Shown here: positions 35,564 through 44,097 of the stretch, in pieces
Layout: every line of letters starts with the position of its first letter
Numbering within the stretch: position 1 is the stretch's first letter
Assembly (NCBI RefSeq): GCF_024172085.1
Contig: NZ_JAMZDZ010000001.1
Coordinates: 5,704,001-5,768,000, forward strand
Reading direction: 5' to 3'
DNA length: 64,000 bases
From: Hamadaea flava
Lineage (GTDB): Bacteria > Actinomycetota > Actinomycetes > Mycobacteriales > Micromonosporaceae
Program-made: the position numbers and the translations under genes
Notes under the pieces: generated by a model
What the model saw: only the letters and a program-made list of their open reading frames with translations
Database searches by the model: none
What the model was told of the DNA's origin: nothing

Positions 35564-36856
35564 ATGATGACCCGCCTGCCCCACCGTATTCCGATTCTGC
35601 CCGTTCTGGCCAATGTGGCGACCGCTCGTTCGCGCGACCGTGCCCGGCCCGAGCGGATCGCCGAGCTTCAGGCCCGTCTGCTGACCCAGCTGGTACGCCA
35701 CGCGGCGGCCACCGTCCCGCACTACCGGGAGGTCTACGACCCGGCCATCGTGGCGGAATTCCAGGGACCGCAGGATCTGTCGAGGCTGCCGTTGCTGGAC
35801 CGGGCGACCGTCAACGCTCTCGGCCCGTCGGGCGGCCTGCTCGCGGCCGGGCACACGGCGGACTCGACCCGGATGGCGAGCACGAGCGGGTCGACCGGGC
35901 ATCCGGCGACGTTCTACTACTCGGAGCAGGACCTCAGCTACCTGCGGGCCACCTTCCTCTGGGACCTGCTCGCCTGCGGGATGCGCCCGTGGGACCGAGT
36001 CGGCTACTTCCGCGTGTACGGCTTCCGCAAGCATCGGCTGGAACGGCTCGGCCTGGCGGGCAACGTCCACGTGGACACCAGCAAGTCCATCGCGGAGCAG
36101 GCGGACGCGGTGCTGGCCGGTCGGCCGACGATCCTGTGGGGCTTCCCGTCGATGATCGCGGCGGTCGGCGCGGAGCTGCGACGCCGGGGCGTCCGTTACC
36201 CGCACGCCCGGGTGATCGTCTTCGCCGGTGAGTCGACGCTGATCGGCGGGCGTACGGAAGCACTGGAGTACTTCGGAGCCACGGCCCACGAGACGTACGC
36301 GTCGGTGGAGGCGTACACGATCGCCCGGACCTGCTCGCGGGGCAACATGCACCTGCGTTCGGGCGACGTGGTGGTGGAGGTGATCCGGGACGACGGCTCG
36401 GTGGCGCTGGCCGACGGAGTCGGCGAGATCGTGGTGACGCGGCTGCACGCCGAGGCGAATCCGCTGATCCGCTACCGGCTCGGCGACCGGGTCGAGATCA
36501 CCCCGAACGACTGCGACTGCGGCACGTCGCACATGCCCATCCTGCGGTCGGTGCTGGGCCGGGTCGAGGACCGCATCGTGACCTTGGACGGCGTACTGCG
36601 CAACGGCAACTTCATCGCCTCGCTGATCTATCCGCTGAGCCGCGAAGGGAAGCTGCTGCGTATCCAGATGGTCCAGGAACGGCCCGGCGAGCTGCGCCTG
36701 CTCGCGGTCGCCACCGACGGCGCGGAGGCCGAGGTGGAGCGGCAGTTGCGGGCTGCGATCGAGCCGGCGGCGAGCCAGTTCGACCTCGACGTGGCGATGG
36801 TGGACACGATCGCGCCCGAGCCCAACGGCAAGATCCGCCTCGTGAAGCGGCTCTGA
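35564..36856 (+). CDS. PaaK/CapK-like adenylate-forming ligase 2
   Basis: A 430-residue ANL enzyme similar in layout to ligase 1 but clearly diverged. ATP loop STSGSTGHPATFYYSEQD, acceptor loop HETYASVEAYTIA, IRYRLGDRVEITPNDCDCG with the Cys-x-Cys metal-like motif, and the C-terminal Lys in PNGKIRLVKRL. It probably activates a different acid from ligase 1. ATG 35564 with a weak CAGGGA upstream; a second ATG follows at once. The stop is one base before the mutase gene, so they are co-translated. Confidence 0.83.
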   Translation: MMTRLPHRIPILPVLANVATARSRDRARPERIAELQARLLTQLVRHAAATVPHYREVYDPAIVAEFQGPQDLSRLPLLDRATVNALGPSGGLLAAGHTADSTRMASTSGSTGHPATFYYSEQDLSYLRATFLWDLLACGMRPWDRVGYFRVYGFRKHRLERLGLAGNVHVDTSKSIAEQADAVLAGRPTILWGFPSMIAAVGAELRRRGVRYPHARVIVFAGESTLIGGRTEALEYFGATAHETYASVEAYTIARTCSRGNMHLRSGDVVVEVIRDDGSVALADGVGEIVVTRLHAEANPLIRYRLGDRVEITPNDCDCGTSHMPILRSVLGRVEDRIVTLDGVLRNGNFIASLIYPLSREGKLLRIQMVQERPGELRLLAVATDGAEAEVERQLRAAIEPAASQFDLDVAMVDTIAPEPNGKIRLVKRL

Positions 36857-36857
36857 C

Positions 36858-37952
36858 ATGACCATTCGCGTGATCGGCGCCGGCCTGGCCGGGGCGACTG
36901 TCGCACATCTGCTGCACCAGGCCGGGCGACGCGTCGAGGTGCTGGAGGGCGACCCGACGTGGGGCGGCCAGCTGCGTACGGCCAGCGCGGGCGGGATCCT
37001 CTACGAACCGGCCGGGGCGCACATCTTCCACACCTCCGACACGGCGGTGTGGCAATTGGTGACCGGCCTCGTCGAGATGCTGCCGTATCGGCACGCCGTG
37101 CGTACCGAGGCGTTCGATCGGGTGCTGAGCTGGCCGCCGCAGCTGTCGGAACTGCGAGAACTGCCGCAGTGGGCCACCGTGGAACGAGAACTCGCGAGCC
37201 GTCCGGCGGTGCCTCGGGCGGACAACTTCGAGTCGTGGTGCGTCGGGCTCATGGGCGAGACGCTTTACCACGAGTTCATCGAGGGCTACACCCGCAAACA
37301 ATGGGGTGAGGACCCGAAGAACCTGACGGCGGCGTGGGCGCCCAAACGCATCGAACTCCGCGAGGACGGCTATCGCGACCTGTTCCGCGACCCGCATCAG
37401 GGCTGGCCGAGCGGCGGCTATCCCAAGCTTCTGGACGCCTTGCTGCGTGAGGTGCCGGTGGTCATGGGTCAGCGGGTGACGATCGACGACTGGGAAGACG
37501 TCTGCGCCGGGGCCGACGCGATCGTGGTCACCTGCGCGCTCGACGAGTTCTTCGCCTCGCACCTCGGCGCGCTGCCGTGGCGCGGTGTACGGCTGGTCAA
37601 CCACTATCTGCCCGGCGTGGACCACGTGCTGCCGTGCGGCGTGCTCAACACGCCGAGCCCGCTCAAACCGCATACCCGCGCCATCGAGACGAAGTGGATG
37701 AGCGGCCAGACCGAGCCCGGAACCGTGGTCAGCTACGAGTATCCGGGCGCGCCCGCCCGCCACTACCCGATCGACGACGTCGCGGGGGCGAACCGGGCGC
37801 TGGCCCGGCGCTACCTCGACGAGCTGGCGGCGCTGCCCGGCCCGCCCCGGTTCGTCGCGGGCCGGCTGGCCACCTACACCTACATCGACATGGATCAGGT
37901 GATCCGGCAGGGGATCAATACTGCTCGGCGGGTACTGGAGGCGCTGGGATGA
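36858..37952 (+). CDS. glf: UDP-galactopyranose mutase-like flavoprotein
   Basis: A 364-residue flavoenzyme. FAD motif VIGAGLAGATVAHLL at the N-terminus; GAHIFHTSD, EFIEGYTRKQWGEDP and the C-terminal GRLATYTYIDMDQVI are signatures of UDP-galactopyranose mutases. These interconvert pyranose and furanose UDP-sugars, feeding galactofuranose into cell-surface glycans. Length is close to classical Glf. A relative acting on another UDP-sugar is possible. One base after ligase 2; its end overlaps the converging membrane protein gene by 38 bp. Confidence 0.85.
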   Translation: MTIRVIGAGLAGATVAHLLHQAGRRVEVLEGDPTWGGQLRTASAGGILYEPAGAHIFHTSDTAVWQLVTGLVEMLPYRHAVRTEAFDRVLSWPPQLSELRELPQWATVERELASRPAVPRADNFESWCVGLMGETLYHEFIEGYTRKQWGEDPKNLTAAWAPKRIELREDGYRDLFRDPHQGWPSGGYPKLLDALLREVPVVMGQRVTIDDWEDVCAGADAIVVTCALDEFFASHLGALPWRGVRLVNHYLPGVDHVLPCGVLNTPSPLKPHTRAIETKWMSGQTEPGTVVSYEYPGAPARHYPIDDVAGANRALARRYLDELAALPGPPRFVAGRLATYTYIDMDQVIRQGINTARRVLEALG

Positions 37953-38595
37953 CGGCCGGCGCAGCAGCGTCGAACCGGTCGACCCAGCGACCCAGCGGGG
38001 CGACGAGCACGACGATCGCGAGCACCAGGTGCACTGCGCAGAACACGATCGCGACGGTCGCGCTCGGCGGCCCGCCCACGAACACCGCGATGTGCGACGC
38101 CCACTTCAGGCGCTCCGGTCGCGGCCCGTCCCAGTCCGCCGTGAAGTAATAGGTCAGGTCGTTCAAGCCCGAGATCAGGACCAGGATGCCCGCCAGTCCC
38201 GCGCGCAGCGTGCGCCCTGCAGTCGCGCCGCCCAGACGGTACGCGAAGAGCACCGCCAGTACGGTGAACGCGTTGACGAAGATCGTCCACTGGTACAGCT
38301 CTGGGAACGCGGCGTCCTGGTTCGGTGATTCGGCGTACCCGAAGATGTTATGGACGTTGAGCGTGTCCACGACGCCCATGTAGCCCAGGAGCAGCGCCCC
38401 GACGAGGGCCAGGCTGAGCCCGGGGCGCTGCGGGAAGAACGCGATGGCGACCACCGCGCAGAGCAGGGGTGCTGTTTTGAACAGCACCTCGCCCACGTTG
38501 TCGATGGTGCGGTCGGCGGGCAGCACCACCATGATCGCGTAAGCCAGCGCGGCGCCGGCCACCGCGGGCACGAGCCAGAACCAGCGCCGCGTCAC
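37915..38595 (-). CDS. Multipass membrane protein linked to the carbamoyltransferase
   Basis: A 226-residue protein with about six hydrophobic segments (around 7-25, 36-54, 60-78, 98-118, 130-150, 180-205). A polar loop holds YAESPNQDAAFPELYQW, and LNDLTYYFTADWDGP lies between the fifth and sixth helices. No family recognised. GTG 38595 overlaps the carbamoyltransferase stop (GTGA), so the two proteins are made together. An accessory role in membrane-side modification is inferred. Confidence 0.65.
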   Translation of the reverse strand: MTRRWFWLVPAVAGAALAYAIMVVLPADRTIDNVGEVLFKTAPLLCAVVAIAFFPQRPGLSLALVGALLLGYMGVVDTLNVHNIFGYAESPNQDAAFPELYQWTIFVNAFTVLAVLFAYRLGGATAGRTLRAGLAGILVLISGLNDLTYYFTADWDGPRPERLKWASHIAVFVGGPPSATVAIVFCAVHLVLAIVVLVAPLGRWVDRFDAAAPAVIPAPPVPAEQY

Positions 38596-40373
38596 TTCTG
38601 CGTCCAGAAGGGACCAAGCGCGAGCGCGTCCATGTCGGTACGCAGGTAGCACGAGACGGCCTCGGCCGGCGTGCAGACGATCGGCTCCTCGTTGTCGTTG
38701 AAGGACGTGTTCACGACCATCGGTACGCCCGTCAGCTCCTCGAAGCGTGTGATCATCCGGTGGTAGAGGGGATTGTCCTCGGCAGAGACGGTCTGTACCC
38801 GCGCGGTGCCGTCGGCGTGGGTGATCGCCGGGACGCGGTCGCGCTGGTGCTCCAGGACATCGAAGACGAGCAGCATGACCGGGGACGGATAGCCCGACGC
38901 GAAGTATTCGCCGGCCCGTTCGACGAGGCAGGACGGGGCGAACGGGCGGAACGGCTCGCGGTGCTTGACCTTCTCGTTCAGCCGGTCCTTGGTGTCCTTG
39001 CCCCGCGGGTCGGCCAGGATCGAGCGGTTGCCCAGGGCACGGGGGCCGCATTCCATGCGGTCCTGGAACCAGCCGACGATCTTCCCGTCGGCCAGGCCTC
39101 GGGCGGTCGCCACGGCGATGTCGTCCGTGCGCTCGTACGCCAGCCCGGCGTCGGCGAGCGCCTTCTCCATCTCGGCCTCGGAATAGCTCGGGCCGAGGAA
39201 GATGTAGTTGCCGGTCGGCCGGGGCGCGCCCTGCGTGACGGCCACCTGGACGGCCGCGCCGAGCGCCGAGCCGTCGTCGGCGGCAGCGGGCTGGGCGAAG
39301 AACTCCTCGAACGGCGTCTCCAGGAAGATGCGCCCGTTCATGACGCTGTTGAGGGCGACGCCACCGGCCGTGACCAGGTTCGTCTCCCCGGTGTGCTGCT
39401 GAAGCCAGCGGGCGACGTGCAGCCCCGCCTCCTCCAGCGTCGCCTGGAGCCCGTATGCGATGTCGGCGTAGTGCTGCGGGACGGCGTCGCGCGTACGCGG
39501 CCGGGGCGGTCCGAACCGCTCGAGGAACTTCGGCGCCATCTGATGCTTGCCCGTGGCGTGGTGGCGGAACCAGCTCAGGTCCAGCTCGTACCGGCCGTCG
39601 GGCAGCAGGCGCACCAGTTCCTTCATCGCCTCGACCTGGGTCGGCTCGCCGTACGCGGCCAGCCCCATGACCTTGCCCTCGTCCCGGGTCGGGTGGAAGC
39701 CGAGGTAGCTGGTGACGCAGGCGTACAGGGCGCCGAGGGAGTGCGGGAACTTGACCCGTCGTACGTCGCGGATGCGGTCACCCTCGCCGACGGCCAGGTA
39801 GGTCGACGTCCCGTCGCTGCCGATGCCGTCCCACGTGATGATCGCCGACCGGTCGAACGGCGACAACAGGTACGCGCTGGCGGCGTGGGACAGGTGGTGG
39901 TCCACGAGGTGCACCTGGAACTTGACCGGGCCGGTGTAGCCGACCGCGTCGCAGACGACCTGCTTCATCGTCAGCGACCGCTTCAGGTGCAGCAGGAGCG
40001 CGCCGCCGACGTTGTAGTCGTCCGAGTGCTGCTGAATGCCGCCCGACCGCATGGTCGCGGTGAGCCCGCTGGCCCGCCCGTCATAGGTGCCGGCGTCGTT
40101 GCGGAACACGGCGAGGGTGGCCGGCAGGTGCCGGACGAAGTGACCCAGCGCGTGCTGGACCTCCTTGCGGGCCTGCCAGAAGTACGCCACATGATCCACG
40201 TCGCCGAGGGTGATGCCCTCCATCGCCAGGCACTCCTGGATGGCCTTCGCCGGGAAGGTGCCGTCGTGCTTGACGCGGGATATCCGTTCCTCCTCGACAA
40301 AAGCCACGATGCGACCGTCGCGGACGAGCGCCGCCGCCGAGTCGTGGTGCTGGTTGATGCCGAGAACGTACAT
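38592..40373 (-). CDS. O-carbamoyltransferase (TobZ/NodU/CmcH family)
   Basis: A 593-residue two-domain enzyme. The N-terminal Kae1-like domain starts YVLGINQHHDSAAALV and has the iron-binding VDHHLSHAASAY. The C-terminal YrdC-like domain includes RMECGPRALGNRSILADPR and VVNTSFNDNEEPIVC. These enzymes use carbamoyl phosphate and ATP to put a carbamoyl group on a hydroxyl of a sugar or antibiotic. ATG 40373 is used since the conserved protein begins there. Divergent from the GT2 gene. A carbamoylated sugar or lipid is the predicted product feature. Confidence 0.93.
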   Translation of the reverse strand: MYVLGINQHHDSAAALVRDGRIVAFVEEERISRVKHDGTFPAKAIQECLAMEGITLGDVDHVAYFWQARKEVQHALGHFVRHLPATLAVFRNDAGTYDGRASGLTATMRSGGIQQHSDDYNVGGALLLHLKRSLTMKQVVCDAVGYTGPVKFQVHLVDHHLSHAASAYLLSPFDRSAIITWDGIGSDGTSTYLAVGEGDRIRDVRRVKFPHSLGALYACVTSYLGFHPTRDEGKVMGLAAYGEPTQVEAMKELVRLLPDGRYELDLSWFRHHATGKHQMAPKFLERFGPPRPRTRDAVPQHYADIAYGLQATLEEAGLHVARWLQQHTGETNLVTAGGVALNSVMNGRIFLETPFEEFFAQPAAADDGSALGAAVQVAVTQGAPRPTGNYIFLGPSYSEAEMEKALADAGLAYERTDDIAVATARGLADGKIVGWFQDRMECGPRALGNRSILADPRGKDTKDRLNEKVKHREPFRPFAPSCLVERAGEYFASGYPSPVMLLVFDVLEHQRDRVPAITHADGTARVQTVSAEDNPLYHRMITRFEELTGVPMVVNTSFNDNEEPIVCTPAEAVSCYLRTDMDALALGPFWTQK

Positions 40374-40613
40374 GGCGGCGTACCCCGATCTTCGTCGATA
40401 GGTCGATTGAGTGTGCCAAGCCGCCGCGAGATCGACAACCCTCCGATGTGACGCATTGGTATGTACGACTGGAAAGCCGACACGTTGTTGCCAAAGCGCT
40501 GGAGGCCGTGGCAAGGTGTCGACACAGGCCGATTCGTCGACTTAGACATCCACATGGCGCGATGCTGTAGTCGACCGGGATGGCGCGACGCGGCGCCAGA
40601 AGGGTGGCCCGCT

Positions 40614-41600
40614 GTGCGGGGACGAGATCGACCGGAAGACTTCGCCGTGACCGTCGTGGTTCCCTGCCTCAACGAGGCCGACAACGTGGACGCCGTCTAT
40701 CAGGAGATCGTCGAGGAGCTGTCCGGGTACGCCGGCCTGGAGGTCCTGTTCGTCGACGATGGCAGCACCGACGCCACGCTCGACCGGTTCCGGACCCTCG
40801 CCGAACGCGATCCAGCGGTGTCCTACCTGTCCTTCACCCGCAACTACGGCCTGGAAGCGGCCTTCTCCGCCGGTTACCGGTACGCCCGCCACCCCTGGCT
40901 GCTGCACCTGGACGCGGATCTGCAGTTCCCGCCGGCCGAGGCGCACAAGCTGATCGCCAAGGCGATGGAGGGCTACGACGCGGTCTTCGGCATCCGCGTC
41001 GACCGCCAGGATCGGCTGCTCCGGCGGCTCGCCAGCGGGCTGCACGAGGTCATCTCCCGGCGGCTGCTGCGCATCGACATCCCGTCCGGCGGCACGAGCT
41101 TCCGGCTGGTCCGCACCGAACTGGCTCGCCGGGTCGTCGACCTGCGCCTGGGTACGCCCTACTTCATGGCCGCCCTGCCCCGGCTGACCCGCAACTGGAC
41201 GACGACGCCGACCGCCCATCGCGCCCGCCGCGGCGGCGAACCCAAGGTGACCGTACGCGGACTGGCCCGGCACGCCGTCGAGCTGTTCATGTCGTACTCG
41301 GTCCGGCCGATCACCTTCGCGGGCGTACTCGCCCTGTTCACCAGCCTCTGCGCGCTGATCGGGGCGATTCTGGCGGTGCTCAGCCACCCGTCGGCCGCCG
41401 TCCTGACCGGGATAGCGCTGTCCGGCGGGCTGCTGAGCCTGGCGGTCATCGCGCGCTATCTCGTGCACATCGCCCGAGGTCATCCCGGCACGCCGCAGTT
41501 CCTCATCCAGGAGGCGAACATCCCGGTCCGCGACGAGGACCGCCTGTACGCCGCCGCCCCGCTGACCGGCCAGGTCTCGATCATGGAGCACGCGTCATGA
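40614..41600 (+). CDS. GT2 glycosyltransferase with C-terminal membrane helices (DPMS/ArnC-like)
   Basis: A 328-residue enzyme. GT-A core: VTVVVPCLNEADNVDAVYQEI, LFVDDGSTDATLDRF, and the metal motif LLHLDADLQFPP; RLASGLHEVISRRLL and SGGTSFRLV are typical of the dolichyl/undecaprenyl-phosphate transferases. Two hydrophobic helices follow at about 230-253 and 265-285, as in ArnC/GtrB proteins that charge undecaprenyl phosphate with a sugar. GTG 40614 is chosen for its AAGGGTGG ribosome site; GTG 40647 is an alternative. Stop overlaps the ATP-grasp start (ATGA). Confidence 0.87.
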   Translation: MRGRDRPEDFAVTVVVPCLNEADNVDAVYQEIVEELSGYAGLEVLFVDDGSTDATLDRFRTLAERDPAVSYLSFTRNYGLEAAFSAGYRYARHPWLLHLDADLQFPPAEAHKLIAKAMEGYDAVFGIRVDRQDRLLRRLASGLHEVISRRLLRIDIPSGGTSFRLVRTELARRVVDLRLGTPYFMAALPRLTRNWTTTPTAHRARRGGEPKVTVRGLARHAVELFMSYSVRPITFAGVLALFTSLCALIGAILAVLSHPSAAVLTGIALSGGLLSLAVIARYLVHIARGHPGTPQFLIQEANIPVRDEDRLYAAAPLTGQVSIMEHAS

Positions 41601-42790
41601 CCACCCTCGCCGTGCTCGGCGGCGCCGACGGAGCGATCACCACGCTCGTCACCGCGCGCAGATTGGGCCTAACCACTGTCTGCGTCGACGCCCGGACCGA
41701 CGCCCCCGCCGTCGGGTACGCCGACGAGTTCCTCAACGTCAGCACGCGCGACGTCGACGAGCTGGCGAGGCAGCTGGGCCGCCGGGCCGACCTGGCCGGA
41801 GTCGTGTCGCCGGCCAGCGACGTCAACCTGCCCGCGCAGTACCGGCTGGCTGAGCGCCTCGGACTGCCGAGCGGCCTGTCGCCGCGGGCCTTGCGAGCCT
41901 CGGTCGACAAGGGTTACTTCCGCGACGTCTGCGACGGGCTCGGCCTGCCCGGACCGCGCTTCGCCCAAGGCTCCGCAGCCGCGGTACGCGCAGCGGCGCG
42001 GGATCTCCGGTTCCCCGTCATCGTCAAGCCGACGGACTCCAGCGGCGGTCGCGGCATCAGCCTGTGCACGGCACCGTCCGATCTCGACGAGGCGATCAGC
42101 GCGGCGGTCGCGTACTCGGCGTCGTCGGTCGTCATCGTCGAGGAGTTCCTGGAAGGCGATCACTACGCCGTCGAGGCGGTCGTCGCCGACGGCCGAGTCG
42201 TCCTGTTCGGACTCGGCGCGCGCAGGTTGACCGAACCGCCGCACTTCGTGACCATGGAACACACCATGCCGGGTGGCGATCCCGTGCTGGTCGCGCGCTG
42301 CCGGGCGATCGTCGAGCAGATCGTCGCCACCCTCGGCTACGCCTGGGGTTCACTCAACGCCGACCTGCTCATCGACGCCGACGGGCAGATCGTCGTCATC
42401 GAGATGGGCGCCCGGCTGGGCGGCAACGGTTCCGCCGAACTGCTCGGCCTCATCCACGGTGTCGACGTCACCGCTGCGTACGTGACCGCCGCCGTCGGGC
42501 AGCGACCCGACCTGACGGCGACTGCGAACGGCTGCGCCGCGATGCGGGTTCTGCGAACCGCCGAGGCAGGCAAGCTCGTCGCTGTGCACGGGCTCACCGA
42601 GGTACGCGCACTGCCCGGCGTCGTCGACCTCATCCTGGCGGCCCGGCCCGGCGACCACGTCGAACCGTACGCCCGCGCCGGGGCCAAACTCGGCTACCTG
42701 CTCGCCCGCGCCGACGATCAGCCCAGTCTGGAGCGCGTCCTCGCCGACGTGGACGCCCTCCTTCGTATCGAGGTCGAGCCGGTGGCGTGA
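41597..42790 (+). CDS. ATP-grasp ligase
   Basis: A 397-residue ATP-grasp protein. An N-terminal Rossmann-like pre-domain (AVLGGADGAITTLVTARRLG) precedes the ATP lobe with FPVIVKPTDSSGGRGISL and VIVEEFLEGDHYAVEAVV; the metal-binding triad is in LNADLLID...VVIEMGARLGGNG. These enzymes join a carboxylate, via acyl phosphate, to an amine or thiol. The acceptor is unknown. Coupled by 4-bp overlaps to the GT2 gene before and the flippase gene after, so the product is likely assembled with a glycan carrier. Confidence 0.87.
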   Translation: MTTLAVLGGADGAITTLVTARRLGLTTVCVDARTDAPAVGYADEFLNVSTRDVDELARQLGRRADLAGVVSPASDVNLPAQYRLAERLGLPSGLSPRALRASVDKGYFRDVCDGLGLPGPRFAQGSAAAVRAAARDLRFPVIVKPTDSSGGRGISLCTAPSDLDEAISAAVAYSASSVVIVEEFLEGDHYAVEAVVADGRVVLFGLGARRLTEPPHFVTMEHTMPGGDPVLVARCRAIVEQIVATLGYAWGSLNADLLIDADGQIVVIEMGARLGGNGSAELLGLIHGVDVTAAYVTAAVGQRPDLTATANGCAAMRVLRTAEAGKLVAVHGLTEVRALPGVVDLILAARPGDHVEPYARAGAKLGYLLARADDQPSLERVLADVDALLRIEVEPVA

Positions 42791-44085
42791 CAGCCGTGCT
42801 GCCGCGGCCACGCATCGTCGCCGCACTGCTCGCCGGACGCGGGGCCTACCGGATCGCCACGTACGCCGGTGGCCTCGCCCTGCTCCAACTCTGGGGACCG
42901 GACGACTTCGCGGCGTACGCCACCGCCGTCGGAGCGCTGGCCTGGCTGACCCAACTCGTGTCCAGCGGACCGGAGAAGGCCGCGCTGAACCTGGTCCCGC
43001 TGCGCGGCGGAGCCGGGCTCGCGCGGTTCTTCCGAGCCCTCGTCGTGAGCGCGCTCTGCCTTGCTCTCGTCGCCGGCCTCTTGTCCGGTGCCGGCCTCTA
43101 CGGGGCCGCCGGGGTGGTCGCGGTCGGCGTCGGCAGCGCGACCGTGCTGGTCGCGCTCTACCGGCTCAGCGGGCAGCCGATCGCCGACAGCCTCGGCTTC
43201 TTCGGCCTCGCCACGACCCACGCGCTCGCCGTCTTCGCCGCGTACCTCGGGGCTGGTCCGCACGGCGTCCTGCTTCTGCTCGGTGCCGGAACCCTCGCGG
43301 TCAACGCGGTCCTGCTCGCCCGGCTCCGCCTCTCCGTCGCCCCGCCGTCGCGCGCTTCCGCGTCCGACGCTGCCGCTCCAGACTCGGCGGCCGGGGCGCC
43401 GGCTTCCGCGCCACCAGACGCTTCGGCTCCCGCTGCGATCTCCGGGACTGTGGCGCCGGATTCCACGCCGCCGGAGACATCGCGGACTGCGGCCTTCCGG
43501 GCCGTCGCCGTCCTCGGCACCGCCGACATCGTGGGCGTCCTCGGCGTCTCGGTGCTCTACCTCGCGTTCGCCGCCGCCGACCGGCCCGCCGAGACGAGCC
43601 TCTTCTACCTGCTGGTGGTCGTCTCGGCGGCGGTGTCGACCGGCTGGGGCTACCTGCTCCGCCTCGCCCAGCCCACCGTCGCGCTCCGCATCGAGCGCGC
43701 CGGCGAATCCGCCGCCTGGTCCGCGACCCGCCGCAGTCTGATTTGGACGATCGGCCTCGGCCTTCCCACCGCGATCACGGTGGGCGTCCTGGGCCGTTCG
43801 GCGGTCTGGGCCTACGTCGCACTCACCATCGAGATCCTGTTGTACGCCGCGAACGCCGTTTCTGCCCTCCTCCTGGAAGCCAGCGGTGCCCGAGGCCGCC
43901 GCTGGTCGGCCGCCGCCTCGATCGGTCAGCTCGCCGCGGTCGCCGGGACCGGCGGGCTCCTGGTCCCGCTCGCCGGCGCCACCGGCGGCATCGCCGCGCT
44001 CATCGCCGGCGAGCTGGCCCGGGCACTGCTCATGCTGGCGCTGACTCGGCGATCCGGAGAACCCGCGACCCTTCCATCGGCGTGA
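42787..44085 (+). CDS. Polysaccharide flippase-like multipass membrane protein
   Basis: A 432-residue protein with many hydrophobic helices in two halves and the general look of MOP-superfamily O-antigen or polysaccharide flippases (GRGAYRIATYAGGLALLQLWGPDDFAAYATAVGALAWL). Between the halves is a low-complexity Ala/Pro/Ser/Thr linker of about 50 residues (around 197-240). GTG start overlaps the ATP-grasp stop (GTGA). The predicted role is to move the lipid-linked product of this cluster across the membrane. Ends 12 bp from the converging ATPase gene of the defence island. Confidence 0.75.
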   Translation: MTAVLPRPRIVAALLAGRGAYRIATYAGGLALLQLWGPDDFAAYATAVGALAWLTQLVSSGPEKAALNLVPLRGGAGLARFFRALVVSALCLALVAGLLSGAGLYGAAGVVAVGVGSATVLVALYRLSGQPIADSLGFFGLATTHALAVFAAYLGAGPHGVLLLLGAGTLAVNAVLLARLRLSVAPPSRASASDAAAPDSAAGAPASAPPDASAPAAISGTVAPDSTPPETSRTAAFRAVAVLGTADIVGVLGVSVLYLAFAAADRPAETSLFYLLVVVSAAVSTGWGYLLRLAQPTVALRIERAGESAAWSATRRSLIWTIGLGLPTAITVGVLGRSAVWAYVALTIEILLYAANAVSALLLEASGARGRRWSAAASIGQLAAVAGTGGLLVPLAGATGGIAALIAGELARALLMLALTRRSGEPATLPSA

Positions 44086-44097
44086 TCGAACGGCGGT

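Noticed and set aside
40580-41596. N-terminal extension of the ATP-grasp protein to 736 residues
   Set aside because: The extension is a shifted frame of the GT2 gene, and ATG 41597 forms a normal 4-bp overlap.
33216-44085. NRPS or polyketide biosynthetic cluster
   Set aside because: No condensation, ketosynthase or carrier domains are present; the ligases are stand-alone CapK-type enzymes.
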